Counted from the stretch's first letter, positions 27,828 through 37,878 are shown. The stretch is DNA of 64,000 nucleotides from Gammaproteobacteria bacterium (GCA_029880855.1 JAOUNS010000007.1:113139-177138); one strand, 5' to 3'. Notes: generated by a model from the letters alone, not told the origin. Translations and numbers: made by a program.

Positions 27828-28946
27828 CTATTTCGACGTGCGCAACACAGGCTGTAAAAACCTGCCTGTGGGCCAAAGCGGTTTATGCAAAACAATCTTT
27901 GCCCACACCGATGAATTCCCGATGAGCATATCCCGGCCGGTCCGTTCTACAGCAGACCAGCGACGTTTATGTTCTGTATGTTCGCCAAGAAAATCAAATT
28001 CCGTGACACCATTCTTGATGCACTGTTTGATCACTTCCATACGCAACACATTACCTGCGCCGGGCAGGAAATCCGGATCAAAGCCTTCCTGAATCTGGTA
28101 AAAGACACCATTGCGCACGTAGCCAAGCTGAATTGCTCTAACCTGTCCATTTTGTCTTAAAGCATATAACCATAACCAGTTGTTGGTCAGGGCAAGTCGG
28201 GTGAACAGCCGGTAAAAGTCCACTTGTTGTGGTTTTCTTTTAAAGGTACCTGCATCACCCAGTAATTCCCGCCTGGCCCCATGCAAGTCAAACAGGATCT
28301 GCAAATCGGCAGGCAATTCTGACTCACTCCGGCAGGCCGTTATCTCAATATCACCTGATGCATGGATCTTTTTTGCCTGACGGCGAAATTGTTGCCGCCG
28401 ATTGGACGACAGATTTTGTTCAAAGTCGGTAAAGTCAGATGGCAAGGGGAAATAGCTGAAAGAGCGGGGCCGTTGTCGACAGGCCAGGCCGGATTGGGCG
28501 AGCTGCGCTGCCAGCGCATCACTGAACCCGTCCCAGCCGCTCATCCGTGCCAGCCAGATCAAATGCCAATGTTTCTGGTTTGTCCGCAGTGTTTCGATCA
28601 GGCAGGCCAATACTGTGCTTTGATGTTCCCGGTCAATGATCATGGCCGGATATTCACCACCGGTGCCCTCATCCCCAAGAATACGTAATACCGTCAACGG
28701 TATCAGCTTTAATAATCTGAAGCGTGTCTTGTAAAAGGGGGCAATTGCCCGCAGTTTCCCCTGCCCGTCCCTGATGGTAATGACAAACAGTTCATTGACA
28801 GTCATCGGTGTGGCTGAATCCAGCCAGGCGGAGACCCACTCCCAGGTCATAAACAGTGAATTCACCGTTGATTCGGCCAGTAATTGCTGCCACTCGGGTT
28901 CGAGGGTGTTCAACTCACTGCGGGTTTGGATGATGTGGATCTGCAT
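27828..28946 (-). CDS. GNAT/FemAB-like acyltransferase (CelD/BcsL type)
   Basis: A 372-residue protein with the duplicated GNAT arrangement of the CelD/BcsL family. The N-terminal half has MTWEWVSAWLDS, and the second half has SSNRRQQFRRQAKKI and the acetyl-CoA side region YEFDFLG-like (here TEFDFLGEHTEHKRRW). Such proteins are common in EPS loci, including XrtA systems, where a FemAB-type member is usual. Acylation or aminoacylation of sugars has been suggested for them. It is the first gene of the minus series that continues with the ligase and acyltransferase genes, and is divergent from wecB. Confidence 0.8.
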   Translation of the reverse strand: MQIHIIQTRSELNTLEPEWQQLLAESTVNSLFMTWEWVSAWLDSATPMTVNELFVITIRDGQGKLRAIAPFYKTRFRLLKLIPLTVLRILGDEGTGGEYPAMIIDREHQSTVLACLIETLRTNQKHWHLIWLARMSGWDGFSDALAAQLAQSGLACRQRPRSFSYFPLPSDFTDFEQNLSSNRRQQFRRQAKKIHASGDIEITACRSESELPADLQILFDLHGARRELLGDAGTFKRKPQQVDFYRLFTRLALTNNWLWLYALRQNGQVRAIQLGYVRNGVFYQIQEGFDPDFLPGAGNVLRMEVIKQCIKNGVTEFDFLGEHTEHKRRWSAVERTGRDMLIGNSSVWAKIVLHKPLWPTGRFLQPVLRTSK

Positions 28947-29188
28947 TGTTCAGGCAGACCCATTACACACAATATTGGTATGCATATATCATACGGACAG
29001 AAAATTCACTCAATTGATTTTATTAATAAAATTCAGCTAAACTGATAACAATAATAGCGAATTTTCATGCTTAAACATACATTAAAAACCGGATTTGAGA
29101 CTGCCTGACAGTCATATCAGGACAGCTGACCCGCCCCTTTTTGCTTGGCCGCCACCACCGCACAGACAACAATAGAGACAAGAATAAT

Positions 29189-30325
29189 ATGCACAGATTG
29201 ATCCACCTTATTGCCGCCGCCAGACCGAATTTTATGAAAATCGCACCGCTTTATCATGCCCTGGCCAAAGAGGATTGGGTCACACCGGTGATTGTCCATA
29301 CCGGCCAGCATTATGATTTGAATATGTCCGATGCCTTTTTCCGCGACCTGAGATTATCGGAACCGGACATCCATCTCGGTGCAGGCAGCGGTTCGCATGC
29401 AGAACAGACGGCGCGGGTCATGATGGCTTACGAAAAGATCGTCATCGAAAAACAACCTGATATGGTGGTGGTGGTTGGCGATGTCAATTCCACCATCGCC
29501 TGCACGCTTGCCTCAGCCAAGATCCTCTATGATGCCTTGCCAAACCGCATTAATTACAAAGTTGATCGCCCGGTGATTGCGCATCTGGAAGCCGGGTTAC
29601 GCTCTTTTGACAGGACCATGCCGGAAGAGGTGAATCGTATCGCCACCGATGTGCTGGCAGACCTGCTGTGGACCCCCTCAGAAGACGGTGATGCCAACCT
29701 GTTGCATGAGGGTGTCGCAAAGGACAAGATCGTCCGTGTCGGTAACATCATGATCGACTCGCTGGAAATGATGCGTGAACATATCGTTGCTGCCGATACC
29801 TGCCAACAACATGGATTGATGCCACAGGGCTATGCAGTAGTCACCCTGCACCGACCCTCCAATGTTGATAACCCAGAGACGCTGGTTAAACTATGTGAAT
29901 TGCTGATGACGACTGCACAGCGCATGCCTGTGGTCTTTCCGGTCCATCCCCGCACACGCAAGAATCTGGAAAACCATCAACTTCTGGCAAAACTGGAACA
30001 GGCTGCGGGTATCACCCTGCTCGATCCCCAAAGCTATATCAATTTCATGAATCTGGTGTTTAATGCCAGACTGGTGATTACCGATTCAGGCGGAATACAG
30101 GAAGAAACCACCTATCTGGGTATTCCCTGTTTGACTTTAAGACCAAATACCGAAAGGCCTGCCACGATCGAACAGGGTACCAATGTGCTCTGTACCACAG
30201 ACTCTATCAAACCGCACATTGATGATATTCTGGCCGGCAAATTCAAACAGGGGAAAATACCCGAATTCTGGGACGGTAACACAGCAGCACGGGTGGTTGA
30301 CTCAATTCGGTCCTGCCTTAGCTGA
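29189..30325 (+). CDS. wecB: UDP-N-acetylglucosamine 2-epimerase (non-hydrolysing)
   Basis: A 378-residue epimerase. The ATG at 29189 matches the family N-terminus (HLIAAARPNFMKIAPL); the frame is open 16 codons further. Conserved motifs include HTGQHYD, VVVVGDVNST, HLEAGLRSFDR, the MPEEVNR segment with catalytic glutamate, and TDSGGIQEETTYLGIPCLTL. It makes UDP-ManNAc from UDP-GlcNAc. It is the only plus-strand gene between 17 and 47 kb, with 242 bases to the divergent GNAT-like gene and only 7 bases to the convergent heparinase-like gene. With the dehydrogenase at 47.7 kb it could lead to UDP-ManNAcA. Confidence 0.93.
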   Translation: MHRLIHLIAAARPNFMKIAPLYHALAKEDWVTPVIVHTGQHYDLNMSDAFFRDLRLSEPDIHLGAGSGSHAEQTARVMMAYEKIVIEKQPDMVVVVGDVNSTIACTLASAKILYDALPNRINYKVDRPVIAHLEAGLRSFDRTMPEEVNRIATDVLADLLWTPSEDGDANLLHEGVAKDKIVRVGNIMIDSLEMMREHIVAADTCQQHGLMPQGYAVVTLHRPSNVDNPETLVKLCELLMTTAQRMPVVFPVHPRTRKNLENHQLLAKLEQAAGITLLDPQSYINFMNLVFNARLVITDSGGIQEETTYLGIPCLTLRPNTERPATIEQGTNVLCTTDSIKPHIDDILAGKFKQGKIPEFWDGNTAARVVDSIRSCLS

Positions 30326-30332
30326 ACCTGTA

Positions 30333-32348
30333 TCAGTTTACCGGTAATCCACTCAGCGTCGATTTAAATTCAGTCGTGGTTGTGATATCAGTAACAGCCG
30401 CCAGAGTGGTTGACGGCCGCTTTTGATGATAGCCGGGACTGAACCACCCGGCGATAGGCGCATCTGAACCACGAAATTCAGTCACGCTGAACCGCGTATC
30501 CAGTTCCAGCACGAGTGATTTATCTGCAAACTGTATTTGATACATGTTGTCCCCTGTCGGCGTGACGCTGCAGTCCGGTGCGAAATGGAAGTGTAATGCA
30601 ACCCGGTGTTTGGCATTGGCCGTCAGTTCATCCAGAATCTGCAATTTACCCTGTACTGCATCAAGATGCAGACTGCGCTGGTGCGTCACCGGATCAGTCA
30701 ATCGTTGATAACCATCATGCTGACCGACAACCATCCCGCCCTGCGCAGTCGGTTGCCACTTGCGACACATTGCATTGGCCCGTTTGCCCCATAAAAAAGG
30801 CCCGAGAATTTCCGACTGATTTTCGCCATCCACCTCAATGGTGTTATGTGCACGGGTTGTTCTGAAGTATTCCCTCCATTGTGGATAGGTAAAATAATCA
30901 TATGTGCCGGGATCAACAAGGACATCGTCACCCCCGATCCGCAGTGTGATTGCCAGTGCATCGGCATGACCATGGGCGGCGATTGCACCAAAGCCCAGTT
31001 CACCGCAATCCAGCATTGCACTAACTTCTCGCCCTGAACCATGAGAGCCGTATTGCAACAAATAGTAACCGGAGTCTGCAAAAGAAATTGATTGCAATTT
31101 TTGTTGAGACGAAGGTTTGGCTGACAGTTTCTTAAAGCGATCCATGCCGGTTGATCCGGTCAACCAGTAAGCGGTTTCAGTAAAACCGCCGGCTTGTTGA
31201 GCGAAGTCTTCTCTATCAAACAGCACGGCAGCCAGCGAAAGATTGGCGGGAATATCATCCGGCGTATTGCCGAGATTCAAGACATAGCCGTCATCCCTGT
31301 CACCAAACATCGGCAGCTTGCCACCGGCGGAAAGCTGAGCAACAAAACTATAAAGCTGTTCTATAGTTTGCCAGTATTCATCTGAAAATTCATCCTTGCA
31401 CCAGCGTCCGACCAAACCGCTCAGCACATAAAATTGAATCACAAAAAATTCATAACCCAGCGCCTGTTCCCGTGTGCAGCCATCCGGGTAGGTTTGCAGC
31501 TTGATCTGCTGTTCAAGAATTTTTTTGCTTTGTTCACGCCAAACTTTGGCATGCAGCATGTTGGGAAAATAGCTTGCTGCCACATAGACACCTGCCGCTT
31601 CGCCCACCAGATGATTGTTTGCCGAGGTCCCCTGAGAAAATTTTCGGCTCACATCCCAACACTGTAAATATATGTTTTCGACGATACGTTGTTTTACTGA
31701 CACCGGGCAAACATCTGCATCCGCGATCAAATCCAACGCCCAGACCCAGTTAATCAATCTGATACCCAGCTCCAGCGGACTGCGCCAATTCATGCCTTTA
31801 CCGAATGGGTTTGTCTCTATCCAGTGTTCGATCTGCTGCACAACGGCTGAGGCATATTTTTTTTCACCGGTGGCGCGACAGGCCCGCGCCAGAATAACCA
31901 GATGATGATGCCGGTTGGGTTCCCACACCAGCTTGCAATCACCGTTTTTATTAAAATCACGATAATCAATTTTTTTACTGTAAATTACCGGTGTGAGTTT
32001 GTTTGCACTATGGTCCATGTGCCAGTTAACGGGCTCACCAAGGAACTGATCTGTTAAATCAAAATAGGAGATTTTATGCTGCAGTACCTTGTCAGCGCTT
32101 TTTCGCAGTGTGGTCAACCACGCTGCTGCCGGGCTGTGTTCTGTATTTACTGCCCATTCCTGTTCCGTCAAAGTGGAAACACTGAAACCTTTTTGCAGGC
32201 TTGTTGTATCGATATCCGCTTTCGGCAAACGACCTGTGGCTACTCGAAACCGCTCTTCAACACCCAGAAATTCAGACTTGATGCGCCAGAGAATTTCTCC
32301 CGGTGACATCGCACTGAGTCTGCCGATATACCAGCGAACAGATTGCAT
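30333..32348 (-). CDS. heparinase II/III-like polysaccharide lyase family protein
   Basis: A 671-residue protein. The N-terminal region (about 1-60) is the short helical segment seen in EPS-linked members (SPGEILWRIKSE). An alpha/alpha toroid covers about 80-380, and the C-terminal beta part contains AAHGHADALAITLR and DVLVDPGTYDYF, the heparinase II/III signature with its histidine. No signal peptide is visible, so its cellular site is unclear. Family members cleave uronic-acid-containing glycans by beta-elimination. In this locus it fits a polymer with uronic acid and may trim or recycle it. It is followed by no gene on minus and lies after the barrel-protein gene, 9 bases away. Confidence 0.85.
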   Translation of the reverse strand: MQSVRWYIGRLSAMSPGEILWRIKSEFLGVEERFRVATGRLPKADIDTTSLQKGFSVSTLTEQEWAVNTEHSPAAAWLTTLRKSADKVLQHKISYFDLTDQFLGEPVNWHMDHSANKLTPVIYSKKIDYRDFNKNGDCKLVWEPNRHHHLVILARACRATGEKKYASAVVQQIEHWIETNPFGKGMNWRSPLELGIRLINWVWALDLIADADVCPVSVKQRIVENIYLQCWDVSRKFSQGTSANNHLVGEAAGVYVAASYFPNMLHAKVWREQSKKILEQQIKLQTYPDGCTREQALGYEFFVIQFYVLSGLVGRWCKDEFSDEYWQTIEQLYSFVAQLSAGGKLPMFGDRDDGYVLNLGNTPDDIPANLSLAAVLFDREDFAQQAGGFTETAYWLTGSTGMDRFKKLSAKPSSQQKLQSISFADSGYYLLQYGSHGSGREVSAMLDCGELGFGAIAAHGHADALAITLRIGGDDVLVDPGTYDYFTYPQWREYFRTTRAHNTIEVDGENQSEILGPFLWGKRANAMCRKWQPTAQGGMVVGQHDGYQRLTDPVTHQRSLHLDAVQGKLQILDELTANAKHRVALHFHFAPDCSVTPTGDNMYQIQFADKSLVLELDTRFSVTEFRGSDAPIAGWFSPGYHQKRPSTTLAAVTDITTTTEFKSTLSGLPVN

Positions 32349-32357
32349 ATACCTATC

Positions 32358-33794
32358 CTAGAAATAAAATCTGGCATTTGCGCCGAGAATGTTTCGTTCA
32401 TAGTTATGATCAAAGGGATCACTCACTTGGTTATGCTCCGACTTCCTGCGCAAATAACCATAGGTGACTTCGACAAAGGAATTCCTGTCCAGTTGATATT
32501 CAACACCGATCTTTGAATCATAAACATTATCTTGTCTGGTCGAGGTCCGGAAAGTGTTATACAGCCATTTTTCAGATAAAACCAGATGTGTTTTATCGGC
32601 AAATTTCCAGCGCAATTGCAAAGAGGCGCCACGGTTCTGTTCTGTATCGTCACTGTCCTGATATTCACGAATAAATCGAAAAACATTAAACGCGAGGGTA
32701 CTGCGCCGTGATTTCATATCGATCTTGAACTGCAGCGATTTACTTAAAAATGCCTCCGATGTCGCCACCGGTATAAGCGCAAGATTCCCGCCACCGGCAT
32801 CAATCAGTTCAAATTCGTATTTGGATGCGGTTGACAGGTCTTCCTTGTAGGAAAGGTTGAGATACATATTAGTTTTTTCATGACTGAAACTCAGTGAATT
32901 TGTATTCCCGAAATACCGGTCACCACGTAATACCTCAAAGTGTGTTCGTTTTGTCGGCGACCAGGTTATCCCGGCATTCCAGTATGCACCTTTAGTGTCT
33001 GTCGCCAGCAGAGTGGGATATTCATTGTTTTCATAGCCCCTGACGATGACAACTCTGGTTTTGGGGCCGACCTTGTATCTGACATCCAGGTTGGCATCCT
33101 CAAACATGGTCTCTTTGGTTTGTCCTTCGTATTCCGTGGTTTCCCGTGAAGCGGATACACGCCACTGCAGTTTGTGGAAGAGATCGCCGTTTGACACGTC
33201 AAGCCGGGATTCCCTTGCATTACTGTCCAGGACAGTTGAGGTGTTTTTCTCGTAATCAATAACCTTATCTGAATTGTAAAGCCGAAGATTGGCAAATTTA
33301 CCCAGTTTCTGCATATAGTAGGGTGTAATACGATAACTGGTCACATTACTGCGATTTCTCTCATCGACCCCCAGATTGTCAAAGCTTATCGAGTCAGAGG
33401 TGCCCAGATTCTTTTGGCTGAACGATCCGTTCAGGTCCAGAAAAAACCGGTTATTCAACAGTTCATTTTTCGAATTTAATGTAGCCTGATGATAGGTGTC
33501 ATCATTCTCACTGTTGTTTTGGTAATAGATATTTTGCATGCGATAGTCAAACTGGGTTTGCGAACGACTCCCCTCACTGCTGATATTCAACCCCGGATTA
33601 AGCTGGGTGATGTAGTCTTCTTCTGCAATATTCCCGGGCGCAAGATTGACATTATCATTATACGTTTCGGAAACAACCACCCTGGGAACGAAGTTTATTG
33701 CATAAACTTCACCATAACTGCAGATAACGGCAACGAATATGATTGATAACAGGTATTTTTTTTTTGTGAATCGGTACAGTTCACTCTCTGCCAT
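32358..33794 (-). CDS. XrtA-associated outer-membrane beta-barrel protein (TIGR03016-like)
   Basis: A 478-residue protein. The ATG at 33794 has GGGGAAG a few bases upstream and overlaps the tyrosine-kinase gene by 14 bases. After a polar start, a signal sequence (YLLSIIFVAVICSYGEVYA) is followed by INFVPRVVVSETYNDNVNL and many amphipathic strands with aromatic ends, closing with a terminal phenylalanine. This matches the PEP-CTERM-system barrel family that accompanies the chain-length and kinase genes and probably helps EPS cross the outer membrane. Its exact function is not established. Confidence 0.88.
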   Translation of the reverse strand: MAESELYRFTKKKYLLSIIFVAVICSYGEVYAINFVPRVVVSETYNDNVNLAPGNIAEEDYITQLNPGLNISSEGSRSQTQFDYRMQNIYYQNNSENDDTYHQATLNSKNELLNNRFFLDLNGSFSQKNLGTSDSISFDNLGVDERNRSNVTSYRITPYYMQKLGKFANLRLYNSDKVIDYEKNTSTVLDSNARESRLDVSNGDLFHKLQWRVSASRETTEYEGQTKETMFEDANLDVRYKVGPKTRVVIVRGYENNEYPTLLATDTKGAYWNAGITWSPTKRTHFEVLRGDRYFGNTNSLSFSHEKTNMYLNLSYKEDLSTASKYEFELIDAGGGNLALIPVATSEAFLSKSLQFKIDMKSRRSTLAFNVFRFIREYQDSDDTEQNRGASLQLRWKFADKTHLVLSEKWLYNTFRTSTRQDNVYDSKIGVEYQLDRNSFVEVTYGYLRRKSEHNQVSDPFDHNYERNILGANARFYF

Positions 33795-34641
33795 GCTCTT
33801 CCCCATACCCCCGGTAAACATTGCTGATATCAGGCTTGCACTTGTTCAGGACCATACCGACGATCTTGTTGCCCCTGATACTCTGTGTCAGCTCCCTGAC
33901 TATATTTTTATTTGTTTCGCCTGCCGCCACCACAACCAGTATTTGTCCGACAAAGTCGGTCAGAACTCTGGCCTGAGTGGAACCGAGGAATGGCGGTGCG
34001 TCAAAAATAATGACGCGATCCGAATAACGCTTCGATAACTCCTGGGCGATGTTATACATGGTTTCGCTGGCCAACAGTTCGGTGGAAAATTCGTTTGGAC
34101 GGCCTGCCGGCATGATCCGGAAATTATTAATATCAGTTCCAATGATCGCTTCGCCAAGATCCTTGCCCGGATTGTCCAGAATGTCTATCAAACCGGTTTG
34201 ACTTTCCACACCTAACAAACGACTCAGCTTGGGTTTTTCCAGATCGCAGTCCACCAATAGCACGGTGGTGTCTTTTTCCAGCGCAATACTCAACGCAAGA
34301 TTCATGGCCGTAAACGTCTTGCCCTCTCCATGGATAGCGCTGGTGACCATGATCAAATTGCCGTTCTCAACAGGGTGGTCACCCATTTTACTGAATGCAT
34401 TCTTCAGCAAGGGGCGTTTGATCTGACGATACTGCTCTGCAAAACGGCTGTTCTTGTCGCCGGAAGTCAGGTACCCCTGTTCTTTCAACGCTTTGACGTT
34501 CAGATGGCAGACTGTGATTTTATTGAATCTGCCTACCGTCGAGTCAACATGGCCCACTGCGGTATTTTCAGCAGGTCTGGTGTTATCTGATGGCGCGGAG
34601 GTTTTACCAATGCGCGCTACTGCTTTTTCGATAATGCTCAT
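33781..34641 (-). CDS. XrtA-associated tyrosine autokinase (CpsD/BY-kinase type)
   Basis: A 286-residue BY-kinase. Walker A is SAIHGEGKTFTAMN at about residues 100-113, Walker A' is VLLVDCDLEKP and Walker B is VIIFDAPP. A few tyrosines occur near the C-terminus (VYRGYGEEHGRE) but not the long cluster of Wzc. The N-terminal 80 residues are the linker typical of the exosortase-associated group (TIGR03018-like). It acts with the neighbouring chain-length protein, 23 bases upstream, to control EPS polymer length through cycles of autophosphorylation at the inner membrane. The call is based on motifs plus context. Confidence 0.92.
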   Translation of the reverse strand: MSIIEKAVARIGKTSAPSDNTRPAENTAVGHVDSTVGRFNKITVCHLNVKALKEQGYLTSGDKNSRFAEQYRQIKRPLLKNAFSKMGDHPVENGNLIMVTSAIHGEGKTFTAMNLALSIALEKDTTVLLVDCDLEKPKLSRLLGVESQTGLIDILDNPGKDLGEAIIGTDINNFRIMPAGRPNEFSTELLASETMYNIAQELSKRYSDRVIIFDAPPFLGSTQARVLTDFVGQILVVVAAGETNKNIVRELTQSIRGNKIVGMVLNKCKPDISNVYRGYGEEHGRE

Positions 34642-34664
34642 GGTTACGACTCAATGGTTATGGA

Positions 34665-36236
34665 TTAGAACATACCGAGTATGGAATTCAAAACAAGTAC
34701 CAGCACAAATGTCGCAACGAGACCGCCAAGATAGAGCAAATAAATCCGGTATTCTTTCCTTGTTTCATTGATCAGATCCTCTCGCGTAGAAATTGATACT
34801 TCACCATAAACCGGATATCCGGTAATCCTGGCCAAACTGCTTTTGTTATAAATAACAGGGCTGACCTGTGACAAAATAAAGATCAAACCAAAGCCGCTTG
34901 CAATGGCAGCGAAAAATACCAGTACATTCAACAATGGTCGTTTTGGTGATGAGGGCGTGGAAGGAACATGCGGTGGTTCAATGATCTGGAATTTCACCTT
35001 GTCACCGGCTGTTTCCGCTTCTTCGGACATCTTTGCTGACTCACGCCGCGCCAACAGCGTGGCGTATTGTTCTTTGTTAATCTCGTAGTCACGATTAAGG
35101 TTGGCGAGTTCCGCCTCAATCTCCGGCAAGGTGCCTACACGTCCTTCAAGGTTTTTAATTCGTTTTTTGAACTCTGCCACCCTGACTTCAGCGGCAGCCA
35201 CGTCGGATGAGGCCTTACCCATAGTCAGCCGCAATTCCTGGTAAACCGGGCTTGCTTCCAGCATTTCTTTTGAGGTGCCCCCCTGGGAAATGGCTTTCAA
35301 TTCCTCTTCCCGCTGCTTTTCCAGCTGCGCAATTGTCAACTTGATTTCAGTCACGTCCGGGTGTTCTTCGGTAAATCGTAACAACAGATCATCCAGTTTG
35401 CCCCTCAGTTTCTGGATTCGGGTATCTGCCGAGGTCACGACATTATTCAAACCCGGTTTGGATGCCGACTGCACCAATTCCTTCAACTGACGGTTCAATT
35501 CATCGCGGCGATGTTTGGCCTGATTGAGTTCAAACACTGCCTGCTCCAGTTCCGCCTGTGTCTTTTGCAAGCGCCCGAAATAATCCAGCCCTTGCCCGGG
35601 CAACAAGCCCATGTTTTCCCGTTTAAAGGCCATCAGACGTTTTTCCGCTGCTACCAGTTTTTCTTCATATTCCTTGATTTGCTGGGTCAGGAATTTCCGG
35701 GCGATATCCGAGTCCTGCCGTGAACCACCCAGCGTGGTCTCAACAAAGATTGTCAGCAGGGACTGTACTACCGCCTTGGCCAGTTTCGGGTTCTGGTTTT
35801 CATAGGAGATAGTGTAAAGATTGTGGCGACGTGTGGCGCCGATATGAATGCTTTTGCGCATTTTCTTGATCAGCGCTTCTTTGTCCTTTTCATCCTTTAC
35901 GTTGACATCCATATCGTGTGCAAGAATGACCTTCTCCATATTCGGCCGGCTAAGCAGTGTTTTGGTCATCAGGCTGAGCCGTTCATCCAGATTGTTTTCT
36001 ACTGCAAGTCCTTTGAGCAATGGACGTAAAATGGATTCGGTGTCTACATAGACGCGTGCCGTCGCTTCGTACTTGTCCGGCATCATGAAAACCAGCACCC
36101 AGCCCAATATAGCGACAACCCAGATGCCAATTACACCCTGTTTGCGAAAGCGCCAGACATCTCGCAGAAAGACGATGACCTGTTCCAGTATCTCCTGGAC
36201 CGGGCTTTGCTCAACTGCGATACTTTGGTTTGTCAT
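34665..36236 (-). CDS. XrtA-associated chain-length determinant (Wzz-like)
   Basis: A 523-residue polysaccharide co-polymerase. One membrane helix lies near residues 35-55 (GIWVVAILGWVLVFMMPDKY), a long periplasmic coiled-coil region spans about 80-420, and a second membrane segment is near 425-445, with a further helix at the C-terminus. It resembles TIGR03007 proteins of PEP-CTERM EPS loci. It lacks the kinase domain, which is the separate next gene. The preferred ATG at 36236 lies in TAGTGATG, overlapping the stop of the export lipoprotein; a GTG three bases earlier is possible. It sets EPS length together with the kinase. Confidence 0.91.
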   Translation of the reverse strand: MTNQSIAVEQSPVQEILEQVIVFLRDVWRFRKQGVIGIWVVAILGWVLVFMMPDKYEATARVYVDTESILRPLLKGLAVENNLDERLSLMTKTLLSRPNMEKVILAHDMDVNVKDEKDKEALIKKMRKSIHIGATRRHNLYTISYENQNPKLAKAVVQSLLTIFVETTLGGSRQDSDIARKFLTQQIKEYEEKLVAAEKRLMAFKRENMGLLPGQGLDYFGRLQKTQAELEQAVFELNQAKHRRDELNRQLKELVQSASKPGLNNVVTSADTRIQKLRGKLDDLLLRFTEEHPDVTEIKLTIAQLEKQREEELKAISQGGTSKEMLEASPVYQELRLTMGKASSDVAAAEVRVAEFKKRIKNLEGRVGTLPEIEAELANLNRDYEINKEQYATLLARRESAKMSEEAETAGDKVKFQIIEPPHVPSTPSSPKRPLLNVLVFFAAIASGFGLIFILSQVSPVIYNKSSLARITGYPVYGEVSISTREDLINETRKEYRIYLLYLGGLVATFVLVLVLNSILGMF

Positions 36237-36238
36237 CA

Positions 36239-36865
36239 CTAGAACCAGGACTCCGGAATAACAATGATGTCACCAGGCAGAACCTTGGCGTTGGCGGTCA
36301 TATCACCGTCTTCATACAAGTCACCGAGCCGTAATTGATATTCGGTTTTCTTGCCGTTGATGGTGCGAATCAACTTGGCATTATTGCCTGATGCAATTTC
36401 CGACAACCCGCCTACCGCGATAATCACATCCAGCAGACTCATGCTTTCCTTGTAGGGCAAGGCCTGTGGCTTGACAGCTTCACCCAATACCCGCACCTGT
36501 TCAGCATATCGGCCGAGAAAACGGGTAACTGTAACGGTAATCTTGGGATTTTTAATATAACGGGTGAGTTTGCTTTCCATTTCGCGCGCCAACTCGGTGG
36601 GCGTTTTACCGCTGGCACGTACGTCTTCAATCAGCGGTGTGGTAAGAAAACCGTCCGGTCGTACTGTTACATCCATGGACAGTTCCTTGTTCCCCCAGAC
36701 AAAGACATGCAATGCATCACCGGGTCCTATCCGGTAGGTTGGCCCGGATGTATTGTGGCTTGCCTCGCCTTTCAGTTCGTTCAAAGCACAGCCGCCGGAA
36801 AACAGCAGGGCTGTTATGATGGATATTATTGAAAATTGCCTGACCAATTTATCTCTTAGCCTCAT
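36239..36865 (-). CDS. XrtA-associated polysaccharide export lipoprotein (Wza-like)
   Basis: A 208-residue lipoprotein with lipobox FSGGC and lipidated Cys near residue 26. The Poly_export domain starts with YRIGPGDALHVFVWGN and contains VRPDGFLTTPLIEDV; a SLBB-type domain follows (VRVLGEAVKPQALPY, then DVIIAVGGL). It ends PGDIIVIPESWF. It is much shorter than E. coli Wza and matches the TIGR03027-like group, which needs a separate outer-membrane barrel; the barrel gene at 32.4 kb is a candidate. A GGAG site precedes the ATG. It starts the core series wza-wzz-kinase-barrel-heparinase. Confidence 0.92.
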   Translation of the reverse strand: MRLRDKLVRQFSIISIITALLFSGGCALNELKGEASHNTSGPTYRIGPGDALHVFVWGNKELSMDVTVRPDGFLTTPLIEDVRASGKTPTELAREMESKLTRYIKNPKITVTVTRFLGRYAEQVRVLGEAVKPQALPYKESMSLLDVIIAVGGLSEIASGNNAKLIRTINGKKTEYQLRLGDLYEDGDMTANAKVLPGDIIVIPESWF

Positions 36866-37189
36866 TACTCCATTCTCCCTCCAGACCTTCCTTGCCGGAA
36901 AATCTGCCTTAGCTGTTAATTATTCTTCCCCATTGCCTTATCGACCGGCCTGAAACCTGTCCCGAATGGCCGTGTTGAAACCGGCATGACGGTTTACAAG
37001 ACCTTGTGATTCTACTTCGTTACCCTGTCCGACGCAAAAGTGCGCCGCCGCCGCCGACTCTTCCTTGCTGTCCGGGATAAACATTTGACTTGAGGAGACA
37101 ACATCCCGGTATATCAGCAGTAGTGACCAACGTTCCCATATTGAAACTACTGACTTTTGGAGGAGAAATAAGTTTCCGGCCGAACAATC
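36866..37189. other. intergenic region upstream of the export operon
   Basis: About 320 bases between the export lipoprotein gene and the terminator of the PEP-CTERM gene. It should contain the promoter for the wza series on minus. I searched for the GG-N10-GC spacing of sigma-54 promoters and found only a poor match near 36970-36985. No small ORF or repeat stands out. Confidence 0.4.
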
Positions 37190-37221
37190 AAAAAAAAACC
37201 CTACTGGATAAGTAGGGTTTT
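37190..37221 (-). terminator. intrinsic terminator of the PEP-CTERM gene
   Basis: A stem CCCTAC / GTAGGG with a 7-base loop, extended by A-T pairs, is followed on minus by a run of eight T. It lies about 25 bases past the stop codon of the PEP-CTERM protein and separates that gene from the wza series. Confidence 0.88.
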
Positions 37222-37243
37222 AAATGTAAACTTGAACTTTTGA

Positions 37244-37822
37244 TTAGGCGAATTTGCGTCCGAACCCAAGACCAAGCAGACCCAGACCGAGCAGCAGTAC
37301 GCTCATGGGCTCAGGTATAGTGGTGGCTGACCAGCTGAAGGTTGAACCAAAGCTGTTGCCGGTCAGAATCCAGGCGCCGTTGGTGCGTTCGAAACCATTA
37401 CCGTAGATTTCGCCATGACCGGTCAGAACCAGCGTGGTATTGCTTTGCTGAGCAACGTTCACATCCAGCAGGTCGAATGAGAACCCACCGATACTCCACA
37501 GCGGAACAACCGGGGCAAAGGGTTCAACGAACTGGAAGTCATTGATGTTGCCCAGGATAAAGGGGCTGGGTGTGACGAAATCGGCAAAATCACCGAATGC
37601 AGAGGCAACGGTAAAACTACCGCCTGAAGTTCCGGAGACGTACGAGGTGCCGTTCCACTCGAGGAAGTCGATACCGGTCGCTGTACCCAACGTGGCGCCG
37701 CCTGCCGGTACAAAACCGCCACTGATAGAGATTTCACCGCCAACAGTCACTGCTTGAGCCGGTGCGAATGAGGCCATCATTGCAATGCCGAAAGCAGCTA
37801 CGAGCATTTTAATCTTGTTCAT
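37244..37822 (-). CDS. PEP-CTERM sorting-signal protein
   Basis: A 192-residue secreted protein. The ATG at 37822 opens a signal peptide (MLVAAFGIAMMASFAPAQA); the frame is open 12 codons further. The body is rich in Gly, Ser, Thr and Phe with beta character and a single sequence repeat-free domain. The C-terminus is the sorting signal: IPEP, then the hydrophobic helix MSVLLLGLGLLGLGF and the basic end GRKFA. Exosortase XrtA, encoded 3 kb away, should cut near the PEP motif. It has its own sigma-54 promoter and terminator. I do not recognise the body domain. It is the only PEP-CTERM protein found in the window. Confidence 0.93.
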   Translation of the reverse strand: MNKIKMLVAAFGIAMMASFAPAQAVTVGGEISISGGFVPAGGATLGTATGIDFLEWNGTSYVSGTSGGSFTVASAFGDFADFVTPSPFILGNINDFQFVEPFAPVVPLWSIGGFSFDLLDVNVAQQSNTTLVLTGHGEIYGNGFERTNGAWILTGNSFGSTFSWSATTIPEPMSVLLLGLGLLGLGFGRKFA

Positions 37823-37878
37823 CGTTATGTTGTCCCTGGTTATTAATTTGGATTTCAATTTCTGTTATTTGTAATAAG